This document shows positions 1 to 9,316 of a DNA stretch of 64,000 bases, piece by piece. Below the pieces are notes generated by a model that was not told the origin of the DNA, made no database searches, and saw nothing but the letters and a program-made list of their open reading frames with translations. Positions within the stretch are counted from its first letter, which is position 1, and each line of letters begins with the position of its first letter. This DNA comes from UBA4416 sp040386075. GTDB taxonomy: Bacteria; Bacteroidota; Bacteroidia; B-17B0; Aurantibacillaceae. Both the position numbers and the translations under genes were made by a program. Location: assembly GCA_040386075.1 (NCBI GenBank), contig JAZKGE010000004.1, positions 1 through 64,000 of the forward strand, written 5' to 3'.

Positions 1-541
1 TCATATGAGTTGAATCATATTGTTGTACTCCTGGCGAAGGGAATGGGTGACTATTGGTCCCTGAAGGCTCTTGACTATTTGTGCTCGTTCCGTATGGAAT
101 TAATGAAGCGAAAATTCCATCTTGCAATGTGTTTCTCCAGTGGTCAGGAATTTCAGGATCTGGATCATTATACCATTCGCTGCGAATATTTTTTGTTCCT
201 GCAGTCAATGCTAATAATGTATGGCTAGCCCCATTCACACCAGATATTTTAAAAACGAATTCTGCAGTCCATGATGTGTTACTTAATGTAACAGGAGTTC
301 CTGAGGAAGTCTTAAGTTGTTTGTAAACCCGTCTATCTGTGCCGCTATATGCATCAAAGTTAAGGCGGCTGCTTGTAAAATTAAAGATTGATCCTACTTG
401 AGTCCAAGTGGGAGAGTTAGTGCTACTACAGTCATCATAGATTGTTGGAGTAGTACATTGTCCGATCCCTTTGTTGCTTGCAAGAAAAGCCAGAGATGTA
501 AATAAAGCAATTTTTCCTGCTTTTAAAATGTTTGGTTTCAT
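1..541 (-). CDS. Secreted protein, N-terminal part (runs off window)
   Basis: The reading frame opens with ATG at 541-539 and stays open to the window edge (about 180 codons), so only the N-terminal part is seen. It begins with two lysines and a hydrophobic stretch ending near GIGQ (about residue 28), a credible Sec signal peptide. The mature part starts CTTPTIYDDC and is rich in Ser, Thr, Asn and aromatic residues. That composition suits a beta-sandwich (LamG/concanavalin-like) secreted protein, but the fold is my inference. The shorter plus-strand frames at 10-326 overlap it and lack any such features. The downstream sequence would show whether it ends in a T9SS sorting domain like other secreted proteins here. 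Function unknown. Confidence 0.7.
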   Translation of the reverse strand, partial: MKPNILKAGKIALFTSLAFLASNKGIGQCTTPTIYDDCSSTNSPTWTQVGSIFNFTSSRLNFDAYSGTDRRVYKQLKTSSGTPVTLSNTSWTAEFVFKISGVNGASHTLLALTAGTKNIRSEWYNDPDPEIPDHWRNTLQDGIFASLIPYGTSTNSQEPSGTNSHPFPSPGVQQYDSTHM

Positions 542-699
542 TAGTATATTAATTATTTATTACCTACTCATATAGCTTTTCGGTATCCGCTTTGAAATTC
601 TGATACAAAAAAATTGTTTTGCAGCTAACATTACTACAGACAATTAGTATCTCCCTTGTTTGATTTATTATCTGACGTTATTACCCGATAATTGGTTTG

Positions 700-707
700 T
701 ATTTTTG
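700..707 (+). promoter_or_regulatory. Candidate -7 element for the sensor kinase gene
   Basis: TATTTTTG matches the Bacteroidota -7 consensus TAnnTTTG. No well-spaced TTTG -33 box is visible. Transcription would start only a few bases before the TTG at 720, so the kinase mRNA would be nearly leaderless or translation would start further inside. Confidence 0.35.
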
Positions 708-719
708 TATCAGTAACGG

Positions 720-3700
720 TTGTTTGTATATTTGAATAGTAAATTGAAAGACGGGTTCCAACATATTTTTAAGTTCTATTTTGCTTTGCTGTTTTTCAGC
801 ATGTCTGTTCATGCTCAAAATACAGTTATCAAACATTACGGAGTAAATCAGGGCTTACCAAGTTCTGAAACTTATTTTGTGACGCAGGATAGCAAAGGGT
901 ATCTTTGGATAGCAACAGATGCCGGGGTTGTAAAGTATGACGGCTATCAGTTTAAGACATATACAACAGCCGACGGATTACCGGATAATACTGTTTTTAA
1001 AATTCATGAGGATAAGTATGGCAAAGTTTGGTTCTCAACTTACTCGGGTCGTTTTGCTTACTATGTGCATAAAACAGATTCTGTATACCAGATCAAGGCA
1101 AACGATCAGTTAACAAAAACAGTTAAAACCCTGCCAATTGATTTTGCGTTTGATAGTAAGGATACACTTTATGTATCAACCGACCGTAAAGGGTTCCTGA
1201 AAATTTACCCACCAACTTATGATATAGTAAAAGTGTATCAATACGCTTCTAATTGTATTTATGTTAGACAAATTGGCAAGGATCAGTTTATTTATGGCAA
1301 GAATTTTTTACATGAACTGCCTACTGCTAAAAAAATACCGATTGTTTTTGATGATAAAAATGATCTTGCTTTGCAGCACGTTGATACGTTGTTTAAATTA
1401 GAATCATTTGGAGGGCACATTTCATTGGGCGGCAGTTCAGATAAACTTATTTTTTCAACAGGTAATGATCTTCTTGAAATTAAGGAAAAACGGTTTCAGA
1501 CTTTATATAATACAAATTCTGAATTTAATCCGGAGTTTAATATATTAACTATCAATAAAGATGACCGATCACGTGTTTGGATAAATACACTACAGCATGG
1601 AGTTTATATGGCAGATCTATCCGGAAAAAAATCAAATCTGCATTTTCTTTCTGAAATGTCTGTGACATCCACGTTTCAGGATAATGCAAAAGGTTTATGG
1701 TTTACTACTCTCGAAGATGGTTTGTTCTATATTCCTACACTGGACTTTAAATTTTACAATAAGGAAAGTGGGTTTTCTGTAGATAAGATTCATGCCATTA
1801 CAGAACAAAATAATAAATTACTATGTATAGCCTCTGATTATTCTTTGAATGAAGTTAATCTTGAAAGCTTCTCTATTAATCAGAGGAAAATCGGGACTGT
1901 TTCTGTTTGGAATATTAAAACATTTAAAGGATTGTATGTTGTATGTGGAAGTTCGTCATATATCATTGACGCGATAACGAATCGTGAGACACTTGTTTTG
2001 CAGAATAGAAAAAACGCCAGCTTAAGCGTAAGATTAAAAACTGTTGAAGATTATGATGAGCTAAATTTATTGGGATGTGAATTCGGAATTTTATATAAGA
2101 TCAACAAAAAAACAGGCTTGTCCGATATTCTTATTAAAGACCTGCCTACCATATTTTCGATTTGTAAAGTTGGTGATAAAATATATTTAGGCACAAAAAC
2201 CGGAGTATATAAGTATTCAAATAATAAGGTGGTTTTTTTAGGAGACAGTTTACCTCTTTTAAAAAGCCGGATCGATCATATGATCTATTTGAATAATCAG
2301 TTGTTTATTGCTACAAAAGGGAATGGGGTTTTAATTTACAACGAACACAATTCAATCGCAAGGTACATGGAGCGGGAAGGTTTGGCTAGTAATATGGCTA
2401 AATTTTTAACGTATGACAAAAACGGAAATGTTTGGGTTGGTACGAACAGGGGAATATCAAGATTAAAAAAAATAGCAGAAAATCATTGGAAGGTAAATAC
2501 GATCAATTTATCTGAAGGTTTGGTTTCCAGTGAGATCAATCAATTATTAGTGCATGACAGTTTGCTTTTTTTTGCTACGAATAAAGGACTCGGGCAGGTC
2601 AACATAAAGGAAGCCTTTAATGAAGAAGTTGCTATTCCTACCTATATAGAAAATCTGGAGATCAACAATGTGAAATATAAATTTGATTCTCTTTTGACTT
2701 TAGAGTATTACCAAAACTTTATTCAAATAGCCTATAAAGGTGTTAATGTAAAAAGCGAAGGCCGTATTTTGTACAAATACCGATTAGAAGGTTTAGATTC
2801 ATCCTGGACATATTCTGAAAATACATTCGTTCAATTTACTACATTACCCTCCGGACACTATAACTTTGTGGTTTATGCACTAAATGCCGAAGGACAAATT
2901 TCTTCTAAGCCGGCCGAAATTAAATTTTGCATCAACGCACCTTTTTGGAAAACAGTTTGGTTTTATCTGGTTGACAGTATTTTATTATTTGTTTTGATCT
3001 ATATTGTTTACAAACGTAGAATTAAATTAATTCAAAAACAGGAAGCTGAAAAAACTCAACTTAATAAACGTATCTCGGAATCTGAATTAAAGGCTTTACG
3101 GGCTCAAATGAACCCACATTTTATGTTCAATGCTATTAATTCTATTCAGAATTTTGTGTTAAAGAATGATTCAAAGTCGGCTCAAAAATATCTTACCAAA
3201 TTTGCCAGGTTAATTCGTTCGGTACTCGAAAATTCAAAACATGAATTAGTTTGGTTGAACAGGGAAGTAGAGGCGCTTGAATTATACATTGAGTTGGAAG
3301 CATTAAGGGCTTCCTTCAGTTTTGATTATGAAGTAATTATTGATGATAGTTTAAATGCAGAAAATATATTCATTCCTCCAATGATCATTCAGCCATTCAT
3401 TGAAAATGCTATTCTGCATGGTATCATACCTCTTACTCAAAGAAGAGGGAAACTAACGGTTAAGTTTGTGAAATCTCATACTGTTTTAAAATGCATCATT
3501 GTTGATAATGGTATTGGAAGAGCGAAGGCAGAAGAAATAAAAGCTAAAAAACAATTATCTCATCAGTCAATGGGTATGAATGTTACGCAGGATAGAATAA
3601 ATATACTGAATAAACAAAATAATAGCTTGTTAACTGAGGTTGTTATTACCGACATGCTGGAAAACGGAACAGCAATGGGAACGATCGTAGAGATTACAAT

Positions 3701-3728
3701 TAACATTAAAGAAACTCCACATGATTAA
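720..3728 (+). CDS. LytS-type sensor histidine kinase with two-component propeller sensor
   Basis: A 1002-residue membrane sensor kinase that would phosphorylate the response regulator encoded directly after it. Order of parts: a hydrophobic signal/anchor ending near SVHAQ (residue 33), an extracytoplasmic two-component-regulator propeller (about 40-640, with repeats such as YLWIATDAGVVKYDG and VWVGTNRGISRLKK), a Y_Y_Y domain (about 670-737), one membrane segment (about 743-765), a short coiled linker, then a His_kinase (LytS/YehU type) domain with NPHFMFN (phospho-acceptor His about 800) and an HATPase part with VDNGIG. The stop overlaps the next ATG by 8 bases, indicating translational coupling. 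The start is uncertain: TTG at 720 gives the full signal peptide and lies just after a -7 box; the first ATG in frame is at residue 27, inside the hydrophobic stretch. The ligand is unknown. Confidence 0.88.
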   Translation: MFVYLNSKLKDGFQHIFKFYFALLFFSMSVHAQNTVIKHYGVNQGLPSSETYFVTQDSKGYLWIATDAGVVKYDGYQFKTYTTADGLPDNTVFKIHEDKYGKVWFSTYSGRFAYYVHKTDSVYQIKANDQLTKTVKTLPIDFAFDSKDTLYVSTDRKGFLKIYPPTYDIVKVYQYASNCIYVRQIGKDQFIYGKNFLHELPTAKKIPIVFDDKNDLALQHVDTLFKLESFGGHISLGGSSDKLIFSTGNDLLEIKEKRFQTLYNTNSEFNPEFNILTINKDDRSRVWINTLQHGVYMADLSGKKSNLHFLSEMSVTSTFQDNAKGLWFTTLEDGLFYIPTLDFKFYNKESGFSVDKIHAITEQNNKLLCIASDYSLNEVNLESFSINQRKIGTVSVWNIKTFKGLYVVCGSSSYIIDAITNRETLVLQNRKNASLSVRLKTVEDYDELNLLGCEFGILYKINKKTGLSDILIKDLPTIFSICKVGDKIYLGTKTGVYKYSNNKVVFLGDSLPLLKSRIDHMIYLNNQLFIATKGNGVLIYNEHNSIARYMEREGLASNMAKFLTYDKNGNVWVGTNRGISRLKKIAENHWKVNTINLSEGLVSSEINQLLVHDSLLFFATNKGLGQVNIKEAFNEEVAIPTYIENLEINNVKYKFDSLLTLEYYQNFIQIAYKGVNVKSEGRILYKYRLEGLDSSWTYSENTFVQFTTLPSGHYNFVVYALNAEGQISSKPAEIKFCINAPFWKTVWFYLVDSILLFVLIYIVYKRRIKLIQKQEAEKTQLNKRISESELKALRAQMNPHFMFNAINSIQNFVLKNDSKSAQKYLTKFARLIRSVLENSKHELVWLNREVEALELYIELEALRASFSFDYEVIIDDSLNAENIFIPPMIIQPFIENAILHGIIPLTQRRGKLTVKFVKSHTVLKCIIVDNGIGRAKAEEIKAKKQLSHQSMGMNVTQDRINILNKQNNSLLTEVVITDMLENGTAMGTIVEITINIKETPHD

Positions 3729-4470
3729 AGCAATTATTATTGACGATGAAAAAGACGGAGCTGAAGTCTTACAGTTTTTGGTTAAGGAAAATTGTAAGAA
3801 GGTTAAAATTCTTGCCATAGAGCATTCGGTTGAAACGGCCGTTGCATCGATACTAAAGCATAAACCAGATCTGATATTTTTGGATATTGAAATGCCAACT
3901 GGCACAGGTTTCGACGTGATACAGCAAACCCAGGATGCAGGCTATGAAACTATTTTCATTACGGCCTACGAGCACTATGCTATAAAGGCTTTTAAAACAA
4001 ATGCCATCGATTATCTTTTAAAGCCAATAGATGTGGATGAGTTGATCAACGCTGTAAATAATGCTGAAAAAAGGATCGATTCTTCTTTTAAAAATAGTAA
4101 CCCCGGTATTGAGGCTTTGATTTTTAACGCGATTAATAAAAGCAAAAAAATCTCTATTCCTTCTCAGGAAGGCGTTCTGTGGGTTGACCTTGATGATATT
4201 ATTAGATTTGAAGCAGAATCCAATTACACTCATGTGTACATCAAAAGCAGGAAAAAGATATTAGTGGCAAAAACGTTGAAAAGTTTTGAAGATCAATTGC
4301 CCGATTCTGTTTTCTGCAGGGTGCATAGTACGCATTTGATCAATCTGAATGAGGTGGAACGTTATATAAAAGGCGACGGAGGAATTGTTGTGCTAAAAGA
4401 CGCCTCAAATGTGCCTGTATCAAGAGCTAATAAACCGGAATTACTGAGTAAATTAAATCTGTATCTTTAA
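3721..4470 (+). CDS. LytTR-family response regulator
   Basis: A 249-residue cytoplasmic DNA-binding response regulator. The receiver domain (1-120) has the acidic pair in IIIDDE, the phospho-acceptor Asp55 in IFLDIEMP and the conserved Lys101 in DYLLKPID. The LytTR DNA-binding domain covers about 145-245, with the typical IIRFEAESNYTHVY and CRVHSTHLINL segments. The ATG lies inside the end of the kinase gene, so the two form an operon and almost certainly a cognate pair. LytTR regulators of this type commonly control cell-surface or secreted functions; the target is not shown here. Confidence 0.93.
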   Translation: MIKAIIIDDEKDGAEVLQFLVKENCKKVKILAIEHSVETAVASILKHKPDLIFLDIEMPTGTGFDVIQQTQDAGYETIFITAYEHYAIKAFKTNAIDYLLKPIDVDELINAVNNAEKRIDSSFKNSNPGIEALIFNAINKSKKISIPSQEGVLWVDLDDIIRFEAESNYTHVYIKSRKKILVAKTLKSFEDQLPDSVFCRVHSTHLINLNEVERYIKGDGGIVVLKDASNVPVSRANKPELLSKLNLYL

Positions 4471-4484
4471 GAAATTTATTTTTC

Positions 4485-4982
4485 TTGAAACATATTTTAT
4501 TAATATCTGATACTCATAGTCATTTAGATGATGCTTTACTTAAGCATATCAATGCATCCGATGAAGTGTGGCATGCTGGTGATATTGGCAGTTTAGCAGT
4601 GACAGATGCCATCAAAAAAATAAAACCATTGCGAGCGGTATACGGTAATATTGATGATGCCGATGCGCGTAGAGAATTTCCAAAGAATCTGCTCTTCACC
4701 TGTGAAGAGGTAAAAATATTTATAACGCATATTTGCGGACAGCCAACTAATTATTTAAAAGAAGTGAAAGATATTTTAATGGTTTAAAAGCCTAAAATAT
4801 TTATCTGTGGGCATTCACATATACTCAAGGTCATGTATCAACAACAGTATGATGTATTGCATATGAACCCAGGAGCCTGTGGCGTACATGGATTTCATCA
4901 GGTCAAAACTGTTTTACGGTTTGTGATCGATAAAACTGAAATTAAAGATCTGGCAATTATTGAGCTGGGAAAACGTGTTTAA
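4485..4982 (+). pseudogene. YfcE/MJ0936-like metallophosphoesterase split by in-frame TAA
   Basis: The first 100 codons (TTG start at 4485) carry most calcineurin-like metal-binding motifs: DTH (Asp9, His11), GDIG (Asp33), GNID (Asn55) and TH (His82). A TAA at 4785-4787 then stops the frame. The same frame continues with KPKIFICGHSHILKV and 64 codons to the TAA at 4980-4982. Joined, the product would be about 165 residues, the usual family length, and GHSH, the last metal-ligand motif, lies after the stop. So this is one gene with a single nonsense codon, not a frameshift: either a recent pseudogene, a base-call error, or (less likely) stop read-through. It follows the response regulator by 14 bases. 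The family hydrolyses phosphodiesters or phosphomonoesters with two metal ions. Confidence 0.85.
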
Positions 4983-4984
4983 AC

Positions 4985-5019
4985 AAAAAAGCATCTGCCA
5001 GCCGACAGATGCTTTTTTT
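4985..5019. terminator. Bidirectional rho-independent terminator
   Basis: GCATCTG (4991-4997) pairs with CAGATGC (5006-5012), flanked by an A-run on the left and a T-run on the right. It serves the phosphoesterase pseudogene and the convergent subtilase gene. Confidence 0.85.
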
Positions 5020-5037
5020 GCTAATGTTCTCTTAAGT

Positions 5038-8016
5038 CTATTTTGTAATAACTATTTTTCCTTTCAGGAAGTTATCGTCTGTTTTTATCTGATAATAATA
5101 GGTCCCCATTGGTAACTGACTTACATCTGTTGTAATTTGATTTAAACCTGTGCTTAAATTACTCTTAACAATATGTTTTACTGTTTGACCTAATGTGTTA
5201 ACCAATACGATATCAATGTTTTCGGACTTGGAAGTGTTGATCATAAAATTCAGGTCGCTGTTTGCAGGATTTGGGAATACTACCGCGCTAATGCCGGCAA
5301 TACCATTATTTTTAATATCGGTAACAATTGCCGGAGGGCCATCGTAATGTACCTGTGCACTATCCGCACTATTTTTAATATCCGTAAGATCATCACCTGC
5401 AATAAGAGCAAATGCAACTGTAGCACTGTCTCCGGCGGCTATAGTATATGGGCCTGCACTCATCACTGCAACAATGTCTTCACCGTCTGAATCAGCAACA
5501 CCACCCTGATACCTGTTGGTTGATAAGGTTGTATACTTATTTCCGGTTCCAAAATAATCAGCCGCATCATTAATATCTACTCCTCCGGCACCACCGGCAA
5601 TGTTATCAATGTTATAACATTTTGGTCCTGCTGTATTGGTTAGTAATTTAATTCCCGCGTATTTTCCCCCTGATACAGTTGAATAAACATAACCCATTTT
5701 TGTGGCTGCATCATAATCTGATTTGTTTGTAGATGCGCTTGTCTCATCAATATCCCAGTCAGCTGCAATACCTGCATATAAAGTATTAATAGCACTTGTT
5801 CCTGTGTTTTTCATAACATATTCTACAATCACATACTTTCTGTTACCAACAGTGCTCCATGCATATGCACTATGTGATACTGATAGATTTTGTACTGGTG
5901 AAGCAATGGCATCATTGAAACGTCCATGTACATCAAATTCTGAGAATATTCCAGGTACTGTTTTATTAGCTTTTACTTGTGTTTGAAAATCAGTATCGGC
6001 TGAACCGGCTGTAGAACCTCTGAATGAATCAGAAACTTTTGTGTTTGAAGATCCAAACATAACAGACGCTTCATACAACAAGTTTGTTCCCATATAAGTA
6101 AAGCCTAAGCCTTGTAATTGCCCATCCAAATTCCAACCAATTTTTCCTTTACTGGTAATAGTAGTTGCTACATCATTGATAGCAATATTAATATAATCTA
6201 CATTTACGATAACATCTAAAAAATAGTTGTCAACGTAGGCACCATCAAATAAGGTTACTTTAAATGTAATAACAGAGTTGTCAGGAGTGCCGGCGTTGAT
6301 CTTAAATTTAAAGGGATCTGCATTATTGTTTACAGTTGAAAGTGTATTCAAAACTCCAATACTGGTGGTGTTATCAATACTGGTAACATAAGCGCCACCT
6401 ACGATAGCCGAAATTGTAGCCGTTAAGTTAGAAGTAGGGGCAAGGTAGTTAACAAAATCTCCGGTAATAAATAAGCTGTCGCCAACTACTATTGCATTAT
6501 CATTATGATCGGTCACTACGTGATTGGCAAATACTACGGATGGTGCTGCAGGATCGTTTAATGCGCGTTGTAAATTCATACGGCCCTTGCCAAGCTTGTT
6601 TTGAAATGCAGGGCTTGTATTTGGTATACCTGTAATATTAGGGCCAGACATGTAGTGATTATCTGAAGTTTGTTTTAAGCGTTGCCCTATCTGTAATGCA
6701 TTTGTGTAGTTGTATTTAGATTGAACCAAACCAGCTCCACCAGCAGTAATTGGTGATGACATGGATGTTCCGCTTGAACTGTTATAGGTATTGTTGTAAT
6801 AGGTTGAATAAATATTATTCCCGGGCGTACTGATATCAACATCATAATTATAAGTAGTAAAAGATGCTTTTGTATCGGATGATGAATTTGTAGCCGCAAC
6901 TGAAAGAACATAATTATATGAACCCGGATAATTTTTTTCATCGAGGTTTGAATTACCTGCAGATGCTACAACCAGGCAGTTTTTGTTGATAGTGGCATAA
7001 TCAATGATCACTTGTCCGAACGACCCTCCTGAGGTTCCGCCCCATGAACAGTTAATGATCTGAGCGCCATGATCAGCAGCGTATGTAATACCTTCATAAC
7101 CTGAAATAATATATCCAACACCACCTGCGCCCCTTGTATCGTTATCAGCAGCACATTTTACAGGTAATAATTTACAATTCCAGCCTATACCTGATACTCC
7201 AGTGCCATTATTTGTTTGTGCTGAAGCACAACCTGAAACGTGAGAACCATGGGAGTTATTGCTCCCCATAATGTCAGCATTGTTATCTCCAACAACTGTA
7301 TTGTAATCTGCTCCTCCCAGATCGTAACCTGTATAATTATCGATATAACCGTCTCCATCATCATCTGAACCATTTATCGGATCAGCTGCATTATGAACAA
7401 ATTGATTTACCAGATCGGGATGATCGATATCTGTACCCGAATCAATAATTGCAATAACAACCGAAGCCGTTCCTTGAGAACCTCCTATTGCCAGATCCCA
7501 AGCTGCATAAGCTCTGATGCGGGTTAAATAGCCATTTTGATTAGAAATAGATGGATCATTAGGAGTAACATTATGCATCTGGTAATTGTAATGCGGTTCT
7601 GCAAACTCAAATAAATTGGTAGCTAACAATTGATTAATAGCATCTTCGATACCTATATTATTTGTGTATTTCAATTCGTAGATCATAGAAAGATCGGCAT
7701 ACGCTTGTCCCAATTCATTTTTTTGTTTTTCAGGAGGCGCATGATTCGGGAATTTTTTGCCAAATGTATTTACCCCAACATAAGATAATACCTGATCTAA
7801 AAGAGAATTGTTGATCTTTGTATTGCTGGTTATATTTCTGTATTGTGGTTTTACCTTAAATACGATCGTTTTTGTGGAATAATCCTTTGAGGTAATGTTT
7901 GCCGGCAAAACAAATTGTTTTCTTGCCTTTAATGGTTGAGATAATTGTCCTTGTGCCACACTATTTGATTGCGCAAGCGACATTAATCCTAGTAACGAAT
8001 AGGTAATAAATTTCAT
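5038..8016 (-). CDS. Subtilisin-like (S8) serine protease with T9SS type A sorting domain
   Basis: A 992-residue secreted endopeptidase. A signal peptide ends near VAQG (residue 23), followed by a pro-region to about 150. The S8 catalytic domain has Asp192 (IIDSGTD), His256 (SHGSHVSG), oxyanion Asn355 (ASAGN) and Ser418 (SSGTSMSSP), so the triad is intact. A DDDGDGYID stretch (about 218-226) looks like a calcium-binding loop inserted in the domain. After it come beta-rich regions, and the last 80 residues (from VFPNPANSDLNF to KGKIVITK) form a Por-secretion/T9SS type A sorting domain. It is therefore expected to cross the outer membrane and be attached or released. Monocistronic, with a terminator on its 3' side. 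The substrate is unknown. Confidence 0.93.
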   Translation of the reverse strand: MKFITYSLLGLMSLAQSNSVAQGQLSQPLKARKQFVLPANITSKDYSTKTIVFKVKPQYRNITSNTKINNSLLDQVLSYVGVNTFGKKFPNHAPPEKQKNELGQAYADLSMIYELKYTNNIGIEDAINQLLATNLFEFAEPHYNYQMHNVTPNDPSISNQNGYLTRIRAYAAWDLAIGGSQGTASVVIAIIDSGTDIDHPDLVNQFVHNAADPINGSDDDGDGYIDNYTGYDLGGADYNTVVGDNNADIMGSNNSHGSHVSGCASAQTNNGTGVSGIGWNCKLLPVKCAADNDTRGAGGVGYIISGYEGITYAADHGAQIINCSWGGTSGGSFGQVIIDYATINKNCLVVASAGNSNLDEKNYPGSYNYVLSVAATNSSSDTKASFTTYNYDVDISTPGNNIYSTYYNNTYNSSSGTSMSSPITAGGAGLVQSKYNYTNALQIGQRLKQTSDNHYMSGPNITGIPNTSPAFQNKLGKGRMNLQRALNDPAAPSVVFANHVVTDHNDNAIVVGDSLFITGDFVNYLAPTSNLTATISAIVGGAYVTSIDNTTSIGVLNTLSTVNNNADPFKFKINAGTPDNSVITFKVTLFDGAYVDNYFLDVIVNVDYINIAINDVATTITSKGKIGWNLDGQLQGLGFTYMGTNLLYEASVMFGSSNTKVSDSFRGSTAGSADTDFQTQVKANKTVPGIFSEFDVHGRFNDAIASPVQNLSVSHSAYAWSTVGNRKYVIVEYVMKNTGTSAINTLYAGIAADWDIDETSASTNKSDYDAATKMGYVYSTVSGGKYAGIKLLTNTAGPKCYNIDNIAGGAGGVDINDAADYFGTGNKYTTLSTNRYQGGVADSDGEDIVAVMSAGPYTIAAGDSATVAFALIAGDDLTDIKNSADSAQVHYDGPPAIVTDIKNNGIAGISAVVFPNPANSDLNFMINTSKSENIDIVLVNTLGQTVKHIVKSNLSTGLNQITTDVSQLPMGTYYYQIKTDDNFLKGKIVITK

Positions 8017-8070
8017 AGGTTTGATTTAGTTTACGATAAATATAAACCAATTATAAGGTAATCATGTGAT

Positions 8071-8078
8071 CAAACGTA
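8071..8078 (-). promoter_or_regulatory. Candidate -7 element for the subtilase gene
   Basis: On the minus strand this reads TACGTTTG (TAnnTTTG). It would give a 5' leader of about 50 bases. No clear TTTG lies 19-20 bases upstream, so support is moderate. Confidence 0.4.
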
Positions 8079-8170
8079 AGAAATAGGCCAATTTTTAAAT
8101 AAATCTTCCGTTCTACAATAATTATTCAAATTTAGAGGATTTTTAGATTTCCATATAAGTGATAAATGCA

Positions 8171-8202
8171 TAAAAAAAGCAAACATCGTGTAGATGTTTG
8201 CT
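8171..8202 (-). terminator. Rho-independent terminator after rpoD
   Basis: A 10-bp perfect stem (AGCAAACATC at 8178-8187 with GATGTTTGCT at 8193-8202, 5-base loop) followed on the minus strand by a T-run. Confidence 0.85.
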
Positions 8203-8254
8203 TTAATTGATTAAAATAATTTAGAGATTCTGAATCAAGTTAAGAATGACTTTC

Positions 8255-9118
8255 TTATCCTAAGTATTGTTGAAGTAATTTACTTCTTGAACTGTGACGT
8301 AAACGACGGATCGCTTTTTCTTTGATCTGACGAACACGTTCGCGGGTCAAATCAAATTTATCACCAATTTCTTCTAATGTTAAACCATGGTTTAAACCTA
8401 TACCAAAGAATAATTTCACAACATCACGTTCTCTTTCTGTTAAAGTAGATAATGCTCTGTCAATTTCTTTTGATAAAGATTCCATGATCAAACCTGCATC
8501 AGCTTTTAATGAATCATGATTCACCAATACATCTAATAAAGAACTTTCTTCACCATTAGCAAAAGGCGCATCCATACTTACGTGACGGCCGGATACTTTC
8601 ATAGTGTCAGAAACTTTGTCAATTGGCAGATCCAATAATTCAGCAATTTCATCTGCTGTTGGTTCACGCTCAAATTCTTGCTCTAATTTAGAGTAAGCTT
8701 TATTGATCTTATTTAAAGAACCAACCTGGTTCAATGGTAAACGAACGATACGGGATTGTTCAGCTAATGCCTGTAGAATTGATTGACGAATCCACCATAC
8801 AGCATAAGAAATAAATTTAAATCCACGAGTCTCATCAAAACGACGGGCTGCTTTAATTAAACCTAAGTTACCTTCGTTAATTAAATCCGGTAAACTTAAC
8901 CCTTGATTTTGATATTGTTTGGCTACCGATACAACAAAACGTAAGTTAGCACGGGTTAATTTTTCTAAAGCGTCCTGGTCCCCATCTCTGATCTTCTTGG
9001 CTAAAACAACTTCTTCTTCTGCAGTAATTAATTCTTCTCTACCAATTTCCTGAAGATATTTATCTAAAGATGCACTTTCGCGATTGGTGATCGATTTGGT
9101 TATTTTTAGCTGTCTCAT
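8255..9118 (-). CDS. rpoD: Primary RNA polymerase sigma factor (sigma-70 family, RpoD/SigA)
   Basis: A 287-residue housekeeping sigma factor that directs RNA polymerase to -33/-7 promoters. Region 1.2 starts at SASLDKYLQEIGREELI. Region 2 contains RANLRFVVSVAKQYQ, GLIKAARRFDETRGFKF and YAVWWIRQSI; region 3 follows LPLNQVGSLNKI; region 4 contains LTLEEIGDKFDLTRERVRQIKEKAIRRLR. The long N-terminal region 1.1 of proteobacterial RpoD is missing, which is normal for Bacteroidota. A good promoter and a terminator bracket it, so it is transcribed alone. The start ATG lies 28 bases downstream of the -7 box. Confidence 0.96.
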   Translation of the reverse strand: MRQLKITKSITNRESASLDKYLQEIGREELITAEEEVVLAKKIRDGDQDALEKLTRANLRFVVSVAKQYQNQGLSLPDLINEGNLGLIKAARRFDETRGFKFISYAVWWIRQSILQALAEQSRIVRLPLNQVGSLNKINKAYSKLEQEFEREPTADEIAELLDLPIDKVSDTMKVSGRHVSMDAPFANGEESSLLDVLVNHDSLKADAGLIMESLSKEIDRALSTLTERERDVVKLFFGIGLNHGLTLEEIGDKFDLTRERVRQIKEKAIRRLRHSSRSKLLQQYLG

Positions 9119-9145
9119 TATTTATGATTGGGTTTTATAAGCTAA

Positions 9146-9177
9146 CAAAGGTAGGAAAAAAAGGGTGTTTTTCCAAT
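9146..9177 (-). promoter_or_regulatory. rpoD promoter, -33/-7 type
   Basis: Minus strand: a -33 box ATTGG (TTG core, about 9174-9177) and a -7 box TACCTTTG (9146-9153) about 20 bases apart. This fits the Bacteroidota housekeeping consensus. Confidence 0.6.
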
Positions 9178-9316
9178 TATGTATCGCTTTGATTATTAAA
9201 TGATTAGGTTTTTGTTATGATTTTAACACTTTTATTTTAAGTTTTTAGACCTAGAGCAGATGAGAAAAGACATAACTCCTAATTCAAATGATAAATCCAA
9301 GCTAAACGTCTATAGC

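Noticed and set aside
10..326. Two short plus-strand reading frames
   Set aside because: They lie opposite a longer minus-strand frame with a clear signal peptide and secreted-protein composition.
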